Assembly (NCBI RefSeq): GCF_001427305.1
Contig: NZ_LMFZ01000001.1
Span: forward strand, 249,261 to 313,260
Direction of reading: 5' to 3'
Origin: Duganella sp. Root1480D1
Lineage (GTDB): Bacteria > Pseudomonadota > Gammaproteobacteria > Burkholderiales > Burkholderiaceae_D
DNA length: 64,000 nucleotides
Shown here: in pieces, positions 50,486 to 62,359 of the stretch
Layout of the letters: every line of letters begins with the position of its first letter
Numbering within the stretch: the first letter of the stretch is position 1
The notes under the pieces: model-generated
Seen by the model: only the letters and a program-made list of their open reading frames with translations
The model's database searches: none
Told to the model about the DNA's origin: nothing
Program-made: the position numbers and the translations under genes

Positions 50486-52377
50486 TTGGGGTTGCCTCCT
50501 TCAGGCGTTAAACGCGCTTCCAGCAATTTCAGTTCGGTGACGTTGACGAAGGTTAGCACGAGGCCGTCGATCACGTTGTTTACGGTGCGGTAAGGCATGA
50601 TACGCACCATGAACCAGCGTCCGTCGCGGGTCGGGATCTGGCGCTCGCAGAATACCAGGGAGCGCAGCACTTCGGCCGCGTCATTCTCCATGTCAGGGTA
50701 CACCAGGTCGTTGGCGATATCGCTCAGCGGACGATTCAGGTCGGTGGCGATCAGCTTGTACAACTGGGTGGCCTGGTTGGTGTAGCGCCGGATGTTCATC
50801 TGGCTGTCCAGGAAGATGACGGCTATATCGGTGCTGTTCAACAGGTTTTTCATGTCGCTGTTGACCAGCGACAGGTCGTCCACCTTGGACTGTAGTTCGG
50901 CGTTGACGGTGTACAGCTCTTCGTTGAGCGACTGCATTTCTTCCTTCGAGGTGGTCAGTTCCTCGTTGGTCGACTGCAGTTCCTCATTGGTCGATTGCAG
51001 TTCTTCGTTGGCCGCCTTCAGCTCCTCGCGCGAGGTTTGCATCTCTTCGCGCACTGCCTGCAGTTCCAGGCGCGCCATGGTCAGTTGCTGTTCCAGTTCT
51101 TGCGGGCGCGGATCGGCGCCGCGGCTGCCGCGCTTGCGGGCCGGCATCGGCGAAGCGTTGAAGGTCACCAGCAGGTTGTGGCCGGAATGGGCGTCTTCGC
51201 GCACCACTTCGACCGTCATGTCGACCAGCAGCGAGGCGGCGCCGTCCTTGAACAGCAGCTCGCGCACGGTTTCCGTGGCCTCACTGCGGTTGGCGCGTTC
51301 GATCAGGTCGGCCAGCTCGTAGCGCAGGCCATCGCGCGCCATGGCATGGATATTCCAATTGGCGCGTCCGGCCGCCGGCTCCAGGAAGGTGCCCGTGCGG
51401 CCATGGATGTAGAGGATATCGCCATCGCTATTGATCATGACTGCCGCCGGCGTATGGGCTTTGAGCAGCAGGTGTTCTACTTGTGTCTGGATATTGCCGT
51501 TCATGGTCATGGTAGTAACTTCGATGGAGCTTGGTTGCGCGGCCTTCGCGATCTTGGTCGGAAAATAGTTCGCCACGCGCTGCGTGCTGGCGTCCAGGCG
51601 GCGGTATATGCGTCCGCAACCCGGCACCGCCGTAAACAACTCGTTGTAGCTGCCTGGCGTATCCGCGCTGCCCAGCATCAGCAAGCCTTCCGGTTTCAAG
51701 GCATAGTGGAACAGCGGTATCAACTGTTCCTGCAGTTTTGGGTTGAAATAGATTAGCAGATTGCGGCAGCTAAGAATATCGAGTTTGGTGAACGGCGGGT
51801 CGGAAATGATGTTCTGCTGCGCGAAGATGATCATGTTGCGCAGTTCTTTGCGGATGCGATAGCCGGAGCCGTCCGCCACGAAATAGCGTAGCAAGCGTTC
51901 GTGCGTCACATTGTCTTCCACACCGCGGCCGAACACGCCCTGGCGCGCCTTGTCGATGGCGTCGCCATGCAGGTCGGTGGCAAAAATCTGCAGCGTGTAT
52001 TTGCCGGACTCCTGCGCATTGGCGCGCATGACTGCTTCGTCGAACACCATAGCCAGGGTGTAGGCTTCTTCGCCGGTCGAGCAAGCCGGCACCCAGGCCT
52101 TGAAGGCCGCCCCGTCAGGATTGGCAGCAAGCAGCGCCGGTATGGTCTCGTGGCACAGGTGCTCCCACACGGTCGGGTCGCGGAAGAAACTGGTCACCCC
52201 GATCAGCATTTCGCGGAACAGCAGCTGCACCTCGCCCGCATTTTCGCGCAGGTAGGCCACGTAGGACTCCATCGAATCGAGCTGGTGCAGCTTCATGCGG
52301 CGCTCGATGCGGCGCAGCACGGTGCTCATCTTGTATTCGGTGAAGTTGTTGCCGGTATGGCGCTGCAGCAGCGACAT
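50482..52377 (-). CDS. CheR methyltransferase domain with PAS domain (half of a split CheB/CheR fusion)
   Basis: 631 residues from ATG 52377. CheR domain 1-270: MSLLQRHTGNNFTEYK; RRIERRMKLHQL; VTSFFRDPTVWEHL; ACSTGEEAYTLAM (SAM site); DILSCRNLLIYFNPK. A long coiled coil (390-500) has repeated EELQSTNEEL units, then a PAS domain at about 510-625. Proteins of this family methylate Glu/Gln of receptors. The CheB domain that is normally fused upstream is in another frame (52377-53033), with TGATG joining the two. A longer in-frame start (GTG 52443) is possible. Confidence 0.85.
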   Translation of the reverse strand: MSLLQRHTGNNFTEYKMSTVLRRIERRMKLHQLDSMESYVAYLRENAGEVQLLFREMLIGVTSFFRDPTVWEHLCHETIPALLAANPDGAAFKAWVPACSTGEEAYTLAMVFDEAVMRANAQESGKYTLQIFATDLHGDAIDKARQGVFGRGVEDNVTHERLLRYFVADGSGYRIRKELRNMIIFAQQNIISDPPFTKLDILSCRNLLIYFNPKLQEQLIPLFHYALKPEGLLMLGSADTPGSYNELFTAVPGCGRIYRRLDASTQRVANYFPTKIAKAAQPSSIEVTTMTMNGNIQTQVEHLLLKAHTPAAVMINSDGDILYIHGRTGTFLEPAAGRANWNIHAMARDGLRYELADLIERANRSEATETVRELLFKDGAASLLVDMTVEVVREDAHSGHNLLVTFNASPMPARKRGSRGADPRPQELEQQLTMARLELQAVREEMQTSREELKAANEELQSTNEELQSTNEELTTSKEEMQSLNEELYTVNAELQSKVDDLSLVNSDMKNLLNSTDIAVIFLDSQMNIRRYTNQATQLYKLIATDLNRPLSDIANDLVYPDMENDAAEVLRSLVFCERQIPTRDGRWFMVRIMPYRTVNNVIDGLVLTFVNVTELKLLEARLTPEGGNPK

Positions 52378-53033
52378 CAGCTCGCGCAAGGCCTGGCGCC
52401 GTGGGCGCCGCCATGCGGCACCGAGCGCACCTGGCACAGCCACATCGGCATGGCGCCTGGCGGCGCCACGAAATCGGCCACGCCGGCCGTAATGGCGCTG
52501 CGCGGCATCGAATCGAATTTGGCGGAATTGGGTTCCTGCGCCAGGGTCACTCCTCCCGCTTCCTGGATGGCGCGCAGGCCGGCCGTGCCGTCGGTGCCCA
52601 TGCCGGAAAACACCACGCCGGCGGCAGCCTGTCCTTTTTCAGCCGCCAGGGTGCGGAAGAACGAGTCGATCGGGTAGCGGCCATGGGTGTCGGAAGTCTC
52701 CACCGCCATCAGTTTTCCGCTGGAAAAGGCCAGGTCGAAGTTCGGCGGCGCCACGTACACATGGTCCGGCCGCACCTCGATCGATTCGGCGATCTCGCAC
52801 ACTTCCATGGAGGTGATACGGCGCAGCAGCTCAGGCAGCAGGCCGCGCCGCGATGGATCCTGGTGCTGCAGCACGATGAACGCCATTCCCGTGCGGGACG
52901 GCATGGAGGCCAGGAACTCGGAAATCGCGTCGAGCCCGCCGGCCGACGCGCCCATGCCAACGATTTGCACCGCCTGGCGGTGCCGCAGTGCCTCGCTGGA
53001 GTCCGAATCGGATGAAACCAAGGGGTTAGTCAT
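52377..53033 (-). CDS. CheB methylesterase domain protein (other half of a split CheB/CheR fusion)
   Basis: 218 residues; CheB-type catalytic domain without a receiver. Catalytic triad: Ser30 (GMGASAGGLDAI), His57 (VLQHQDP), Asp148 (FSGMGTDGTAGL). It reaches VADFVAPPGAMP and then runs on for about 19 residues before stopping at TGA (52377-52379). In typical fusion proteins the CheR domain follows at this point in the same frame; here it continues in the -1 frame. Confidence 0.85.
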   Translation of the reverse strand: MTNPLVSSDSDSSEALRHRQAVQIVGMGASAGGLDAISEFLASMPSRTGMAFIVLQHQDPSRRGLLPELLRRITSMEVCEIAESIEVRPDHVYVAPPNFDLAFSSGKLMAVETSDTHGRYPIDSFFRTLAAEKGQAAAGVVFSGMGTDGTAGLRAIQEAGGVTLAQEPNSAKFDSMPRSAITAGVADFVAPPGAMPMWLCQVRSVPHGGAHGARPCAS

Positions 53034-53080
53034 CCCAGCATGATGCCAGTGACGCAAGGAAATGGCAAACCGCCTGTCGG

Positions 53081-54460
53081 TTATATGCCCTGCCAGCCGC
53101 CGCCCAGCGCCTGCACCAGCGCCACCGCCGTCGACTGACGATCGGCCTGCGCCTGCAGCAGCGCGCGGCGGGCATTGAGCGCCGTCACCTGGGCCGTCAC
53201 CACGTCGGTATAAGCGACCTGGCCGGCCCGGTAGCGGTTCAACATTTGCTGCTCGACCTGGCTGGCCGAATTGGCCGACGCCTCGCGCAGCGACTGCTGC
53301 TGCGCCAGCACCTTGCTGGCCGCCAACTGGTCTTCCACGTCGGCCAGCGCGCTCAGGACCGACTGGCGATAGGTGGCCACTGCCACGTCGCGCTCGGCGC
53401 TGGCCTGGTCGACGCGGGCGCCGGTGGCGCCGGCATTGAATACCGCTTGCGCCGCCGACAGGCCGAGCGACCACAGGGTGTTGGAGGCGCTGAACAAGCC
53501 GCCAAGCTGGCTGCCTGCCACGCCGTAGCTGCCGCCCAGGCTCAGGCTGGGGAAATAGGCGCTGCGGGCGATGCCGATCTGTGCGTTGGCGGCCGCCACC
53601 CGGCGTTCGGCAGCCGCAATGTCGGGACGGCGCTCCAGCAGCGTCGAGGGCACGCCGACCGGAATGGCCGGCACTTGCAACGACCAAGGCGCAGCAGACA
53701 GCGCGAAATCGGCTGGTGCCTTGCCAAGCAGGATGGCAATGGCGTGTTCGAGCTGGGCGCGCTGGCGCTGCGCGGTGAGGCGGTCGGCGCTGGCGTTGGC
53801 AAGCTGGGTCTGGGCTTGCAGCAGGTCGGAGCTGGGGGCCACGCCGGCAGTCACGCGGTTCTGGGTAATCTGCAGCACGCGCTCGTAGCCTTCCACTGTT
53901 TCGCCCAGCAGCGCCAGTTGGGCATCCGCCAGGCGCAGGCCGATGTAATTGGCGGCCAGTTCGCCCTGCGCCGCCAGCCGCGCGGCTGCCAGGTCGGCCG
54001 AGCTGGCCTGGGCGCTGGCCTGGGCGCCGCTGACGCCCTCGCGCAGCCGGCCCCACACGTCCGGCTCCCAGCTGGCGCCGATATTGACGCGGTACTGGTT
54101 GGCGGTGCGGGGGGCACCACCTGAGCCGCCGCCGCTGCGGTTGGCGCTGGCGTCCAGCGTCACGACCGGGAACAGCGCGGCACGCTGCTCGGCCACCGCG
54201 GCGCGGGCCTGGGCGTAGCGCGCCGCGGCTGCCGCCACGTTCTGGTTGTTCACTTCCACCTGTTTGGCCAGCTCATTGAGCGTAGCATCGCCGAACAGCT
54301 CCCACCACGGGCCTTTTTCCAGCAGGTCGGCCGGGGCGGCAGGCTGCCAGCCTTGTGCCTCCTTGAATTGAGCCGACAGTGGCGCCGCCGGCACCTGGTA
54401 CGCGGGGCCGGTGGCGCAGCCGGCCAGTGCCAGGGTGAACGCGCCGAGAATTTTTTTCAT
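53081..54460 (-). CDS. OprM/NodT-family outer-membrane efflux lipoprotein
   Basis: 459-residue TolC-like channel. Lipobox near residues 12-15 (LAGCATG) for lipid anchoring; two homologous outer-membrane efflux repeats (about 60-240 and 260-455), rich in Ala/Gln coiled-coil segments (AAARYAQARAAVAEQRAAL; DLAAARLAAQGELAANYIGL). It forms the exit duct for the RND pumps encoded upstream. Its start overlaps the MdtC stop by 4 bases (ATGA). Confidence 0.94.
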   Translation of the reverse strand: MKKILGAFTLALAGCATGPAYQVPAAPLSAQFKEAQGWQPAAPADLLEKGPWWELFGDATLNELAKQVEVNNQNVAAAAARYAQARAAVAEQRAALFPVVTLDASANRSGGGSGGAPRTANQYRVNIGASWEPDVWGRLREGVSGAQASAQASSADLAAARLAAQGELAANYIGLRLADAQLALLGETVEGYERVLQITQNRVTAGVAPSSDLLQAQTQLANASADRLTAQRQRAQLEHAIAILLGKAPADFALSAAPWSLQVPAIPVGVPSTLLERRPDIAAAERRVAAANAQIGIARSAYFPSLSLGGSYGVAGSQLGGLFSASNTLWSLGLSAAQAVFNAGATGARVDQASAERDVAVATYRQSVLSALADVEDQLAASKVLAQQQSLREASANSASQVEQQMLNRYRAGQVAYTDVVTAQVTALNARRALLQAQADRQSTAVALVQALGGGWQGI

Positions 54461-57400
54461 GGTGTCGCCTTTGCGCCACGCAGGCGCATCTTATCGAGCA
54501 GCAGGTAGACCACGGGTGTGGTCAGTAAAGTGAGCAACTGGCTGGCGACCAGGCCGCCGATGATGGCGATGCCAAGCGGCTGGCGCAACTCCGAGCCTTC
54601 GCCAAAGCCGATCGCCAGCGGCAGTGCGCCCAGTGCGGCCGCCATGGTGGTCATCAGGATCGGGCGGAAGCGCAACAGGCAGGCTTCCCGCACCGCGCTG
54701 CGCGAGTCCAGGCCGCGCGTGCGTTCCGCCTCCAGCGCAAAGTCGATGATCAGGATGGCGTTCTTTTTCACGATGCCGATCAGCAGAAATACCCCGATCA
54801 GGGCGATCAGCGAGAACTCCATGCGGAACATCAGCAGCGCCAGCACCGCGCCTACGCCAGCCGAGGGCAGCGTCGACAGCACCGTAATCGGGTGCACCAG
54901 GCTTTCGTACAGCATGCCCAGCACGATGTAGATCACCACCAGCGCGGCGGCGATCAGGAGCGGCTGCTGCTGGTTGGTTTCCTGCGCCGTGCGCGCGGTG
55001 CCCTGGAAGCTGCCGCGGACATTGTTCGGCATGCCGATGGCATTTTCCGCATCCTTCACAGCTTGCTGGGCCTCGCCCAGGCTGGCACCGTCGGCCAGGT
55101 TGAAGGACACGGTGGTCGCCAGTTCGCCATCCTGGTGGTTGACCGAGGCCGGCGTGGAGCGTTCGGCAAACGAGGCCAGCGCCGCCAGCGGCACCATGGC
55201 GTCCGGCTGCAAGCTCAGTGCCGAACCGCCGGAAGGATCGCGCATCCCGGCCCCGACCACCGAGCCGCTGGCGCTGGCACTGGTACCGGCGCTGGTGCTG
55301 GCGGCTGCGCGGCGGCCCACGTAGACGTCGGCCAGCGCCTCGGGACTTTGCGCATATTCCGGCGCCACCTCCATCACCACCTTGTACTGGTTCAGCTCAT
55401 CGTAAATCGTCGCCACCTGGCGCTGCCCGAAGGCGTTGTACAGCGCATTGTCGACGTCCTTCATGGAAAGTCCCATGCGCGACACCATATCCTTGTCGGC
55501 CGCAACGAAAGTCTCGACGCCGTTGTCGGCCTGGTCGGTATCCACGTCCACCAGCGCCTTCTGCCGCTTCATTTCATCGGCCAGACGCGAAGCCCAGCGC
55601 TTCAAGTCGGCGCGGTTGTCGCTTTTCAGCGTGTACTGATAGGTGGAATTGCTCTGCCGCCCGCCCATGCGCAAGTCCTGTACCGTATTCAGGAACAGCG
55701 ACACGCCGGTGACCCGCGCCAGCTTGGGCCGCAAGCGGGCGATCACCTGCTGCCCCGTCACGTCGCGCTCGGCCGCCGGCTTCAGGCTGACAAACATGAA
55801 GCCGCCGCCCGCCCGCGAACCGCCGGTAAAGCCGACCACCGTCGCCACTGCCGGATCGGCGCGAATGATGTTCACCAGTTGCCGCAGCTTGCCCTGCATG
55901 GCCTGGAAGGAAATGCTCTGGTCGGCCCGGATGCCGCCGTTGATCTGCCCCGTGTCCTGTTGCGGGAAAAATCCCTTCGGCGCCGCTGCGTACAGGTAGA
56001 CATTCAGGCCCACCACGAATACCAGGACCAGCATCACCAGCCAGGCGCTGGCGAGCGCCCAGTCCAGCGACTTCTCGTACATGCGCAGGATGATGCCGAA
56101 GCCGCGCTCGAACCAGCGTGCCACGCGCCCCGCCGGCTTTTGCCCGGCGCCCGGCCGCAGCAGCCAGGCGCACAGCATCGGCGTGGTGGTCAGCGAGATC
56201 ACCAGCGAGATCATCACGGCAGCCGACAGCGTCACGGCAAACTCGCGGAACAGCCGCCCCACCTGGCCGCCCATGAACAGCAGCGGAATGAAGACCGCCA
56301 CCAGCGACACGCTGATCGACAATACCGTGAAGCCGACTTCCTTTGCCCCTTGCAGCGCGGCCGCAAAACGCTCCATGCCCTGTTCCATGTGGCGCGCCGT
56401 GTTTTCCAGCACCACGATGGCGTCATCGACCACGAAGCCGGTGGCCACCGTCAACGCCATCAGGCTAAGGTTGTTCAGGCTGAAGCCCAGCAGGTACATC
56501 ACGCCGAAAGTTCCCAGCAGCGACACCACCGTGGCAATTGCCGGGATCACGGTCGCGCGGGCGCTGCGCAGGAAGGCGCTCACCACCAGCACCACCAATA
56601 CGATGGAAATCAGCAGCGTGAATTCGATTTCCAGCAGCGAGGAACGGATCGAATTGGTGCTGTCCGAGGCCACCTGCAATTTCACGTCCTGCGGCAACTG
56701 GGCCTGCAACTGAGGCAGCAAGGCGCGCACCGCATCCACCGTCTCGATCACGTTTGCGCCGGGCTGGCGCGTTACCAGCACGATGACAGCCGGCTCGCCG
56801 TTGAACAGGCCCAGCGTGTTGCGGTTCTCCGCGCCGTCCGTCACCTGCGCTATGTCGTCGAGCCGGATCGCCGCGCCATCGCGCCACGCCACCACCAGGT
56901 CGCGATAGTCCGCCGCACTGCGGCCGCCGCTGGCCGTGGACGCCGCCGAATAGATCTGCAGGCGCCGCCCTTCCACTTCGATGGCGCCCTTGGGGCGGTT
57001 GGCATTGGTGGCCTGGATCGCGGCCCGCACGTCTTCCGACGACACGCCATAGCGGTTCAGCGCAAACGGCAGCAGTTCTACGCGCACTGCCGGCAGCGAG
57101 CCGCCGCCGATCTCCACGTCGCCAACGCCTTTCACCTGCGCCAGTTTCTGCTGCACGATGTTCGACACCGACTCGTACACCTGGCCCGGGCTGCGGGTAG
57201 CCGACGTCAACGCCAGGATGATCACCGGCGCGTCGGAAGGATTGGCCTTGCGGTAGGTCGGGTTGCTGCGCAGCGTGGCCGGCAGGTCGGCACGCGAGGC
57301 GTTGATGGCCGCCTGCACCTCGCGCGCAGCGGCATCGATCTTGCGGTTCAATTCAAATTGCAGGTTGACGCGCGTCGAGCCGCTGCCGGAGGAGGAAGTC

Positions 57401-57639
57401 ACCTCGTTGACGCCCGCAATCACTGCCAGCCGCCGCTCCAGCGGCGTGGCCACGCTGCTTGCCATGGTGTCGGGACTGGCGCCAGGCAAGCTGGCGCTGA
57501 CCGAGATCGAGGGATAGTCCACCTGCGGCAGCGGCGACACCGGCAGCACGAAGAAGGCTGCAATGCCGGCCAGCGCCAGCCCGATGGTCAGCAGCACCGT
57601 GGCAATCGGACGGCGGACAAAGGGCTCGGACAGGTTCAT
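54457..57639 (-). CDS. mdtC: RND efflux pump permease, MdtC type
   Basis: 1060-residue inner-membrane RND transporter with 12 predicted helices and two large periplasmic loops. N-terminal [45 protein letters not shown] near helix 4 (Asp407-type proton residues); [25 protein letters not shown] near the end. There is an unusual Ser/Ala/Gly low-complexity insertion (about residues 773-805, [17 protein letters not shown]) in the second periplasmic loop; E. coli MdtC lacks it and is shorter (1025). It partners MdtB. Confidence 0.92.
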   Translation of the reverse strand: MNLSEPFVRRPIATVLLTIGLALAGIAAFFVLPVSPLPQVDYPSISVSASLPGASPDTMASSVATPLERRLAVIAGVNEVTSSSGSGSTRVNLQFELNRKIDAAAREVQAAINASRADLPATLRSNPTYRKANPSDAPVIILALTSATRSPGQVYESVSNIVQQKLAQVKGVGDVEIGGGSLPAVRVELLPFALNRYGVSSEDVRAAIQATNANRPKGAIEVEGRRLQIYSAASTASGGRSAADYRDLVVAWRDGAAIRLDDIAQVTDGAENRNTLGLFNGEPAVIVLVTRQPGANVIETVDAVRALLPQLQAQLPQDVKLQVASDSTNSIRSSLLEIEFTLLISIVLVVLVVSAFLRSARATVIPAIATVVSLLGTFGVMYLLGFSLNNLSLMALTVATGFVVDDAIVVLENTARHMEQGMERFAAALQGAKEVGFTVLSISVSLVAVFIPLLFMGGQVGRLFREFAVTLSAAVMISLVISLTTTPMLCAWLLRPGAGQKPAGRVARWFERGFGIILRMYEKSLDWALASAWLVMLVLVFVVGLNVYLYAAAPKGFFPQQDTGQINGGIRADQSISFQAMQGKLRQLVNIIRADPAVATVVGFTGGSRAGGGFMFVSLKPAAERDVTGQQVIARLRPKLARVTGVSLFLNTVQDLRMGGRQSNSTYQYTLKSDNRADLKRWASRLADEMKRQKALVDVDTDQADNGVETFVAADKDMVSRMGLSMKDVDNALYNAFGQRQVATIYDELNQYKVVMEVAPEYAQSPEALADVYVGRRAAASTSAGTSASASGSVVGAGMRDPSGGSALSLQPDAMVPLAALASFAERSTPASVNHQDGELATTVSFNLADGASLGEAQQAVKDAENAIGMPNNVRGSFQGTARTAQETNQQQPLLIAAALVVIYIVLGMLYESLVHPITVLSTLPSAGVGAVLALLMFRMEFSLIALIGVFLLIGIVKKNAILIIDFALEAERTRGLDSRSAVREACLLRFRPILMTTMAAALGALPLAIGFGEGSELRQPLGIAIIGGLVASQLLTLLTTPVVYLLLDKMRLRGAKATP

Positions 57640-60600
57640 GCCGCCCCCTCGCTTTCGCGGCGGCGGCGCTGCGCAAGGCGGTCAAAGGCCAGGTAGATTA
57701 CCGGCGTGGTGTACAGCGTGAGCAACTGGCTGACAATCAGGCCGCCGAAGATGGACAGGCCCAGCGGCCGGCGCAACTCGGCGCCCTCGCCCCAGCCGAA
57801 CATCAGCGGGATGGCTGCAAACAGCGCCGCCATGGTGGTCATCAGGATAGGCCGCAGCCGCAGCAGCGCCGCCTGGTGGATCGCGTCGCGCGGCGCCATG
57901 CCCTGCTCGCGCTCCGCCTCGATGGCGAAGTCGATCATCATGATGGCGTTTTTCTTGACAATGCCGATCAGCAGGATGATGCCGATGATGCCGATCACGC
58001 CCAGCTCCTGGCCCGTCAGCATCAGCGCCAGCAGCGCGCCCACGCCGGCCGAGGGCAGCGTGGACAGGATGGTCAACGGGTGGATATAGCTTTCGTACAG
58101 CACGCCCAGCACGATGTACACGCATACCACTGCCGCCAGGATCAGCCAGAGCTGGTTGCTCAGCGAAGCCTGGTAGGCGCCTGCCGCGCCAAGGAAGGTC
58201 AGGCTGACCGACTGCGGCAGTCCCACTTCCTTCGCTGCCTCGCGGATCGCGTCGACCGCCTGGCCCAGGGCCACGCCCGGCGCGGCATCGAAGCCGATGG
58301 TAGTGGCCGGGTATTGCGCCACATGGGTGACCTGCAGCGGCGCCGGGCGTTCCTGCACGCTGGCGATGGCCGACAGGGGCGTCGGCTTGCCGCTGCCGGT
58401 GCGCAGTTGCAGGTTGCCCAGCGCTTCCGGCGTGTCCATGCGGTCCTGGTCGGCTTCGAGGATCACGCGATACTGGTTGGTCTCGGTGAAAATGGTGGAG
58501 ACGATGCGCTGGCCGAAGGCGCTGTACAGCGCGTCGTCCACGGCGGCAGCGGTGATCGACAGCCGCGAGGCGGTATCGCGGTCGATGCTGACGTAGGCGC
58601 CGGCGCCTGAGGCGCCCACGTCGGACACCACATTGCGCAGGCGCGCCTTGCTTGCCATGCGCTCGGCCAGCTTGCCCGCCCATTCGGACACGGTGGCGTT
58701 GTCGGCCCCCTCCAGCGAGACGCGGTACTGGGTCGGGCCGCTTTCGGCGTCGATGGTGAGGTCCTGGGTCGGCTGCAGGTACAGCTTGACGCCGGCCACT
58801 TGCGCCACGCGGTTGCGCAGGCGCTCCATCACCACTTGCAGCTTGTCGCGCTCCGGCTTCAGGTTGACCAGCATGCTGCCGGTGTGCAGCATGGTGTTGT
58901 TGCCGGCGTCGACGCCGACCACGGAGCTGAGCGAAGCGACGGCCGGGTCGTCCAGCATGGCGCGCGCCGCCTGCTGCTGCAGCTGCGCCATGCGCTCGTA
59001 AGAGACAGTCTGCGCGGCCTCGATGCGCGCCTGCAACTGGCCGGTGTCCTGGGTCGGGAACAGGCCCTTGGGAATCCACAGGTAGAGCAGTACCGTCAGC
59101 AGCAGCGTGCCCAGCGCCACCAGCAGGGTCAGGCCCTGCCGCTCCAGCACCCATTGCAGGCTGCCGTCGTAGCGCTTGACCAGACGGTCGAACAGGGTCG
59201 CCTCATGCTCCTGATGCCCGGCCAGCCAGCGGCCCGACATCATCGGCACCAGGGTCAGCGACACCACGGCGGAAATCAGGATGGTGATCGCCAGCGTGAC
59301 GGCAAATTCGCGGAACAGGCGGCCCACCACGTCGCCCATGAACAGCAGCGGGATCAGCACGGCGATCAGCGACACCGTCAGGGAAATGATGGTGAAGCCG
59401 ATCTGCTGCGCACCTTTGAGGGCGGCGTTCATCGGCGTCTCGCCTTGTTCGATATGGCGCGCGATATTCTCGATCATGACGATGGCATCGTCCACCACGA
59501 AACCGGTGGCAATGGTAAGCGCCATCAGGCTGAGGTTATTCAGGCTATAGCCCAGCAGGTACATCACGCCGAAAGTGCCGACCAGCGAGATCGGCACCGC
59601 CAGGCTGGCAATCACCGTGGCGCGCGGACTGCGCAGGAAGGCGAAGATCACCAGCACCACCAGCACCACGGCCAGCAGCAGCTCCAGTTCCACGTGCAGC
59701 ACCGAGGCGCGGATGCCATGCGTGCGGTCGCTCAGGACCGTGACGTCGATGGCGCCGGGCAGGCTGGCCTGCAGTTCCGGCAAGCGTTCCTTGATCGCGT
59801 CCACCGTGGCGATCACGTTGGCGCCGGGCTGGCGTTGCACGTCGAGGATGATGGCGGGCGTCAGGCCGGCCCAGGCGCCGAGCTTGACGTTTTCCGCGCT
59901 GTCGACCACGCGGGCCACGTCCTGCAGCCGCACCGGGGCGCCGTTGCGGTAGGAGACGATCAACTGGCGGTATTCGTCGGCCGCCAGCAACTGGTCGTTG
60001 GCGTTGATGGTGAAGGCGCGTGCGGGCCCGTCAAAGCTGCCCTTGGCGCTGTTGGCGTTGGCTGCCGTGATGGCCGTGCGCAGCGTATCGAGGCCAAGGC
60101 CGTAGCTGGCCAGGGCTTGCGTGTCGGCCTGGATCCGCACTGCGGGACGCTGGCCGCCGCCCAGGGTGACCAGGCCGACGCCGTTGACCTGGCTGATTTT
60201 CAGCGCCAGCCGCGTGTTGACGATGTTCTGCACTTCCGTCAGCGGCATGGTTTTCGACGTGATGGCCAGCGTCAGTACCGGCGCATCGGCCGGGTTCACC
60301 TTGGCGTACACCGGCGGCGCCGGCAGGTCGGTCGGCAGCAGCGAGCCGCCGGCGTTGATGGCGGCCTGCACTTCCTGTTCGGCCACGTCCAGCGTCTGGC
60401 CCAGGCTGAATTGCAGGGTGATGATGGAGACCCCGGCGGCACTGGTGGAGCTCATGCGCTGCAGGCCCGCCATCTGGCCGAATTGGCGCTCCAGCGGCGC
60501 CGTGACCGTGCGGCCCATCACTTCCGGGCTGGCGCCGGGATATAGCGTGCGCACCTGGATCGTCGGGAAGTCGACTTGCGGCAGCGCCGACAGCGGCAGG

Positions 60601-60692
60601 AAGCGATAGCCAAGCAGGCCGGCCAGCACGATGGCCAGCATGAATAGCGCCGTCGCCACCGGCCGCTGGATGAAAGGCGCCGATGGACTCAT
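57636..60692 (-). CDS. mdtB: RND efflux pump permease, MdtB type
   Basis: 1018-residue RND transporter. [25 protein letters not shown] at the N-terminus; [23 protein letters not shown] with the proton-relay Asp pair; [24 protein letters not shown] near the end. No low-complexity insert. MdtB and MdtC form a heteromultimer. Start overlaps the MdtA stop and stop overlaps the MdtC start, both by ATGA. Confidence 0.93.
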   Translation of the reverse strand: MSPSAPFIQRPVATALFMLAIVLAGLLGYRFLPLSALPQVDFPTIQVRTLYPGASPEVMGRTVTAPLERQFGQMAGLQRMSSTSAAGVSIITLQFSLGQTLDVAEQEVQAAINAGGSLLPTDLPAPPVYAKVNPADAPVLTLAITSKTMPLTEVQNIVNTRLALKISQVNGVGLVTLGGGQRPAVRIQADTQALASYGLGLDTLRTAITAANANSAKGSFDGPARAFTINANDQLLAADEYRQLIVSYRNGAPVRLQDVARVVDSAENVKLGAWAGLTPAIILDVQRQPGANVIATVDAIKERLPELQASLPGAIDVTVLSDRTHGIRASVLHVELELLLAVVLVVLVIFAFLRSPRATVIASLAVPISLVGTFGVMYLLGYSLNNLSLMALTIATGFVVDDAIVMIENIARHIEQGETPMNAALKGAQQIGFTIISLTVSLIAVLIPLLFMGDVVGRLFREFAVTLAITILISAVVSLTLVPMMSGRWLAGHQEHEATLFDRLVKRYDGSLQWVLERQGLTLLVALGTLLLTVLLYLWIPKGLFPTQDTGQLQARIEAAQTVSYERMAQLQQQAARAMLDDPAVASLSSVVGVDAGNNTMLHTGSMLVNLKPERDKLQVVMERLRNRVAQVAGVKLYLQPTQDLTIDAESGPTQYRVSLEGADNATVSEWAGKLAERMASKARLRNVVSDVGASGAGAYVSIDRDTASRLSITAAAVDDALYSAFGQRIVSTIFTETNQYRVILEADQDRMDTPEALGNLQLRTGSGKPTPLSAIASVQERPAPLQVTHVAQYPATTIGFDAAPGVALGQAVDAIREAAKEVGLPQSVSLTFLGAAGAYQASLSNQLWLILAAVVCVYIVLGVLYESYIHPLTILSTLPSAGVGALLALMLTGQELGVIGIIGIILLIGIVKKNAIMMIDFAIEAEREQGMAPRDAIHQAALLRLRPILMTTMAALFAAIPLMFGWGEGAELRRPLGLSIFGGLIVSQLLTLYTTPVIYLAFDRLAQRRRRESEGAA

Positions 60693-62179
60693 CGCGTCGC
60701 GCCGTCCGCAGCCCGGCCCTCGCCACGCGCGCCTGCACCCGGCGCGCTGGCGGCGTCACCGGCCTGGTCGCGGTGACGCCGCCATTTGCCGCCGCCCTCG
60801 CCTGCCGTGCCTCGCTCGCCCGGCGCTGCAGCAGAAGCTGCGCCATCGGCCGCCGCGTCGCCAGGATTTCGCCCGGCCCGGCCTTCGCGCCGCGAACGGC
60901 CCGAATGCTCGCCGTCGGCCCCGGGCCGCTGCGACGGCAAGGTCACGCGCGCCCCATCCTTGATGCGGTCCGCTCCTTCGGTGATCACCTGCTCGCCAGC
61001 GGCCAGGCCACTCTCGATCTGCACCTTGTCCACGGTGGCAATGCCACGCCTGACCGGCCGCAGCGAGGCCGTCTGTCCATCCTGCAGCACGTACACATAG
61101 TCGCCGGAAGAACCATGCCGCAAGGCCGTCACCGGCACCACCACCGCATCCTTGATGGTACGCAGCTCCAGGCGCACGTTCACGAACTGGCTGGGGAATA
61201 AGGAAGAACCGGCATTGGCAAAGCGCGCCTTGGCCATCACGGTGCCGGTCTGCGTATCGACCTGGTTATCCAGCGCATGGAACTCGCCCTTCTCCAGCAC
61301 CGTGCTGCGGGTGCGGTCATACGCCAGCGCCGCCATGCGGGCGCCGGCACGATCGCCGGAGCGCGGCGCCAACTCGGACACCCGGTCCTGCGGCACCGCG
61401 AACTCCACGTCGATCGGCGCCAACTGCGTGATCACGGCAATTCCCGCCGCATCGCTGGAGCCGACCAGGTTGCCGATATCGACCACCCGCAGGCCGACCC
61501 GCCCGCTGATTGGCGCAACAACCCTGGTATAGCCAAGATTCAGGCGCGCCGTGCCTTCGTTGGCGCGGTCGGTGGTGACCGTGCCCTGGAGCTGCTTGAC
61601 CAGCGCCGCCTGCGTGTCGACGTCCTGCCGTGCGATGGAATCCTGCGACAGCAAGGTGCGGTAGCGCTCCAGCGTCAGCCGCGCATTCTCCAGTTGCGCC
61701 TCGTCGCGCTCGCGCTGCCCGGTGGCCTGCATCAATTGCAGCTCGAACTGGCGCGGATCGATCTGGGCCAGCACCTGGCCGGCCTTCACCATCTGGCCTT
61801 CCTGGAACAGGACTTTCTGCAGGATGCCTGAAACCTGCGGCCGGACCGTCGTGGTAGCGGCGGCGGTGACGGTGCCGAGTGCGTCCAGGGTGACCGGCAA
61901 ATCCGCCTTCTCGGCAGTCGCCACGCCAACCGTGGCAGCCGGACCGCGACCGCTGCGCCCACCGCGGCCGCCGGCGCCCTGCCCGGCTGCGCCAGCGCCA
62001 GCAGCGGCTGGGGTACCCGAACCACCCGGCCCGCCCTCGGCAGGGCCGCGGTGGGTCAGGTACCAGGCCAGGCCGCCCAGGGCCAGCATGCCAAGCAGGG
62101 CGGCAAGTCCCCCGATCCAGCGCGCCCGCTGGCTGGCGCGCGGTTTCGACGGGGCATGTGAGCTTGTGGGAGTCTCCAT
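60689..62179 (-). CDS. mdtA: RND efflux periplasmic adaptor, MdtA type
   Basis: 496-residue membrane-fusion protein with an N-terminal anchor ([21 protein letters not shown]), a Gly/Ala-rich linker (about 50-85), then lipoyl, hairpin, beta-barrel and membrane-proximal domains ([56 protein letters not shown]). The C-terminal 80 residues are a disordered Arg/Gly/Ala-rich tail not found in E. coli MdtA (415 residues). It is the first gene of the mdtABC-oprM operon. Confidence 0.92.
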   Translation of the reverse strand: METPTSSHAPSKPRASQRARWIGGLAALLGMLALGGLAWYLTHRGPAEGGPGGSGTPAAAGAGAAGQGAGGRGGRSGRGPAATVGVATAEKADLPVTLDALGTVTAAATTTVRPQVSGILQKVLFQEGQMVKAGQVLAQIDPRQFELQLMQATGQRERDEAQLENARLTLERYRTLLSQDSIARQDVDTQAALVKQLQGTVTTDRANEGTARLNLGYTRVVAPISGRVGLRVVDIGNLVGSSDAAGIAVITQLAPIDVEFAVPQDRVSELAPRSGDRAGARMAALAYDRTRSTVLEKGEFHALDNQVDTQTGTVMAKARFANAGSSLFPSQFVNVRLELRTIKDAVVVPVTALRHGSSGDYVYVLQDGQTASLRPVRRGIATVDKVQIESGLAAGEQVITEGADRIKDGARVTLPSQRPGADGEHSGRSRREGRAGRNPGDAAADGAASAAAPGERGTAGEGGGKWRRHRDQAGDAASAPGAGARGEGRAADGATR

Positions 62180-62296
62180 AGGGCGACCCTTTCTTCTTCT
62201 GGTAAGTATTCGAATTGACTCTAGCACAGCGCCCTTGCCCCAATGCGTTAGGCAAGAAACATCAGAAACAATTCGAGCGCCGCGGCGCCCCAAAAG

Positions 62297-62321
62297 AAAA
62301 GCCGCCAGACTGGCTGGCGGC
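62297..62321 (-). terminator. Rho-independent terminator of sppA
   Basis: Stem AAGCCGCCAG / CTGGCGGCTT with a 5-base loop, followed on the minus strand by TTTTCTTTT. It is 38 bases beyond the sppA stop. The mdtA promoter must lie between it and 62179; no clear boxes are seen. Confidence 0.88.
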
Positions 62322-62359
62322 TTGGTTCCTGTAATAACTGCTTACAAAGCTGCTACAAA

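Noticed and set aside
54892-57696. A 934-codon plus-strand frame over mdtC
   Set aside because: Shadow frame of a verified RND gene; the product is a low-complexity His/Arg/Gln sequence.
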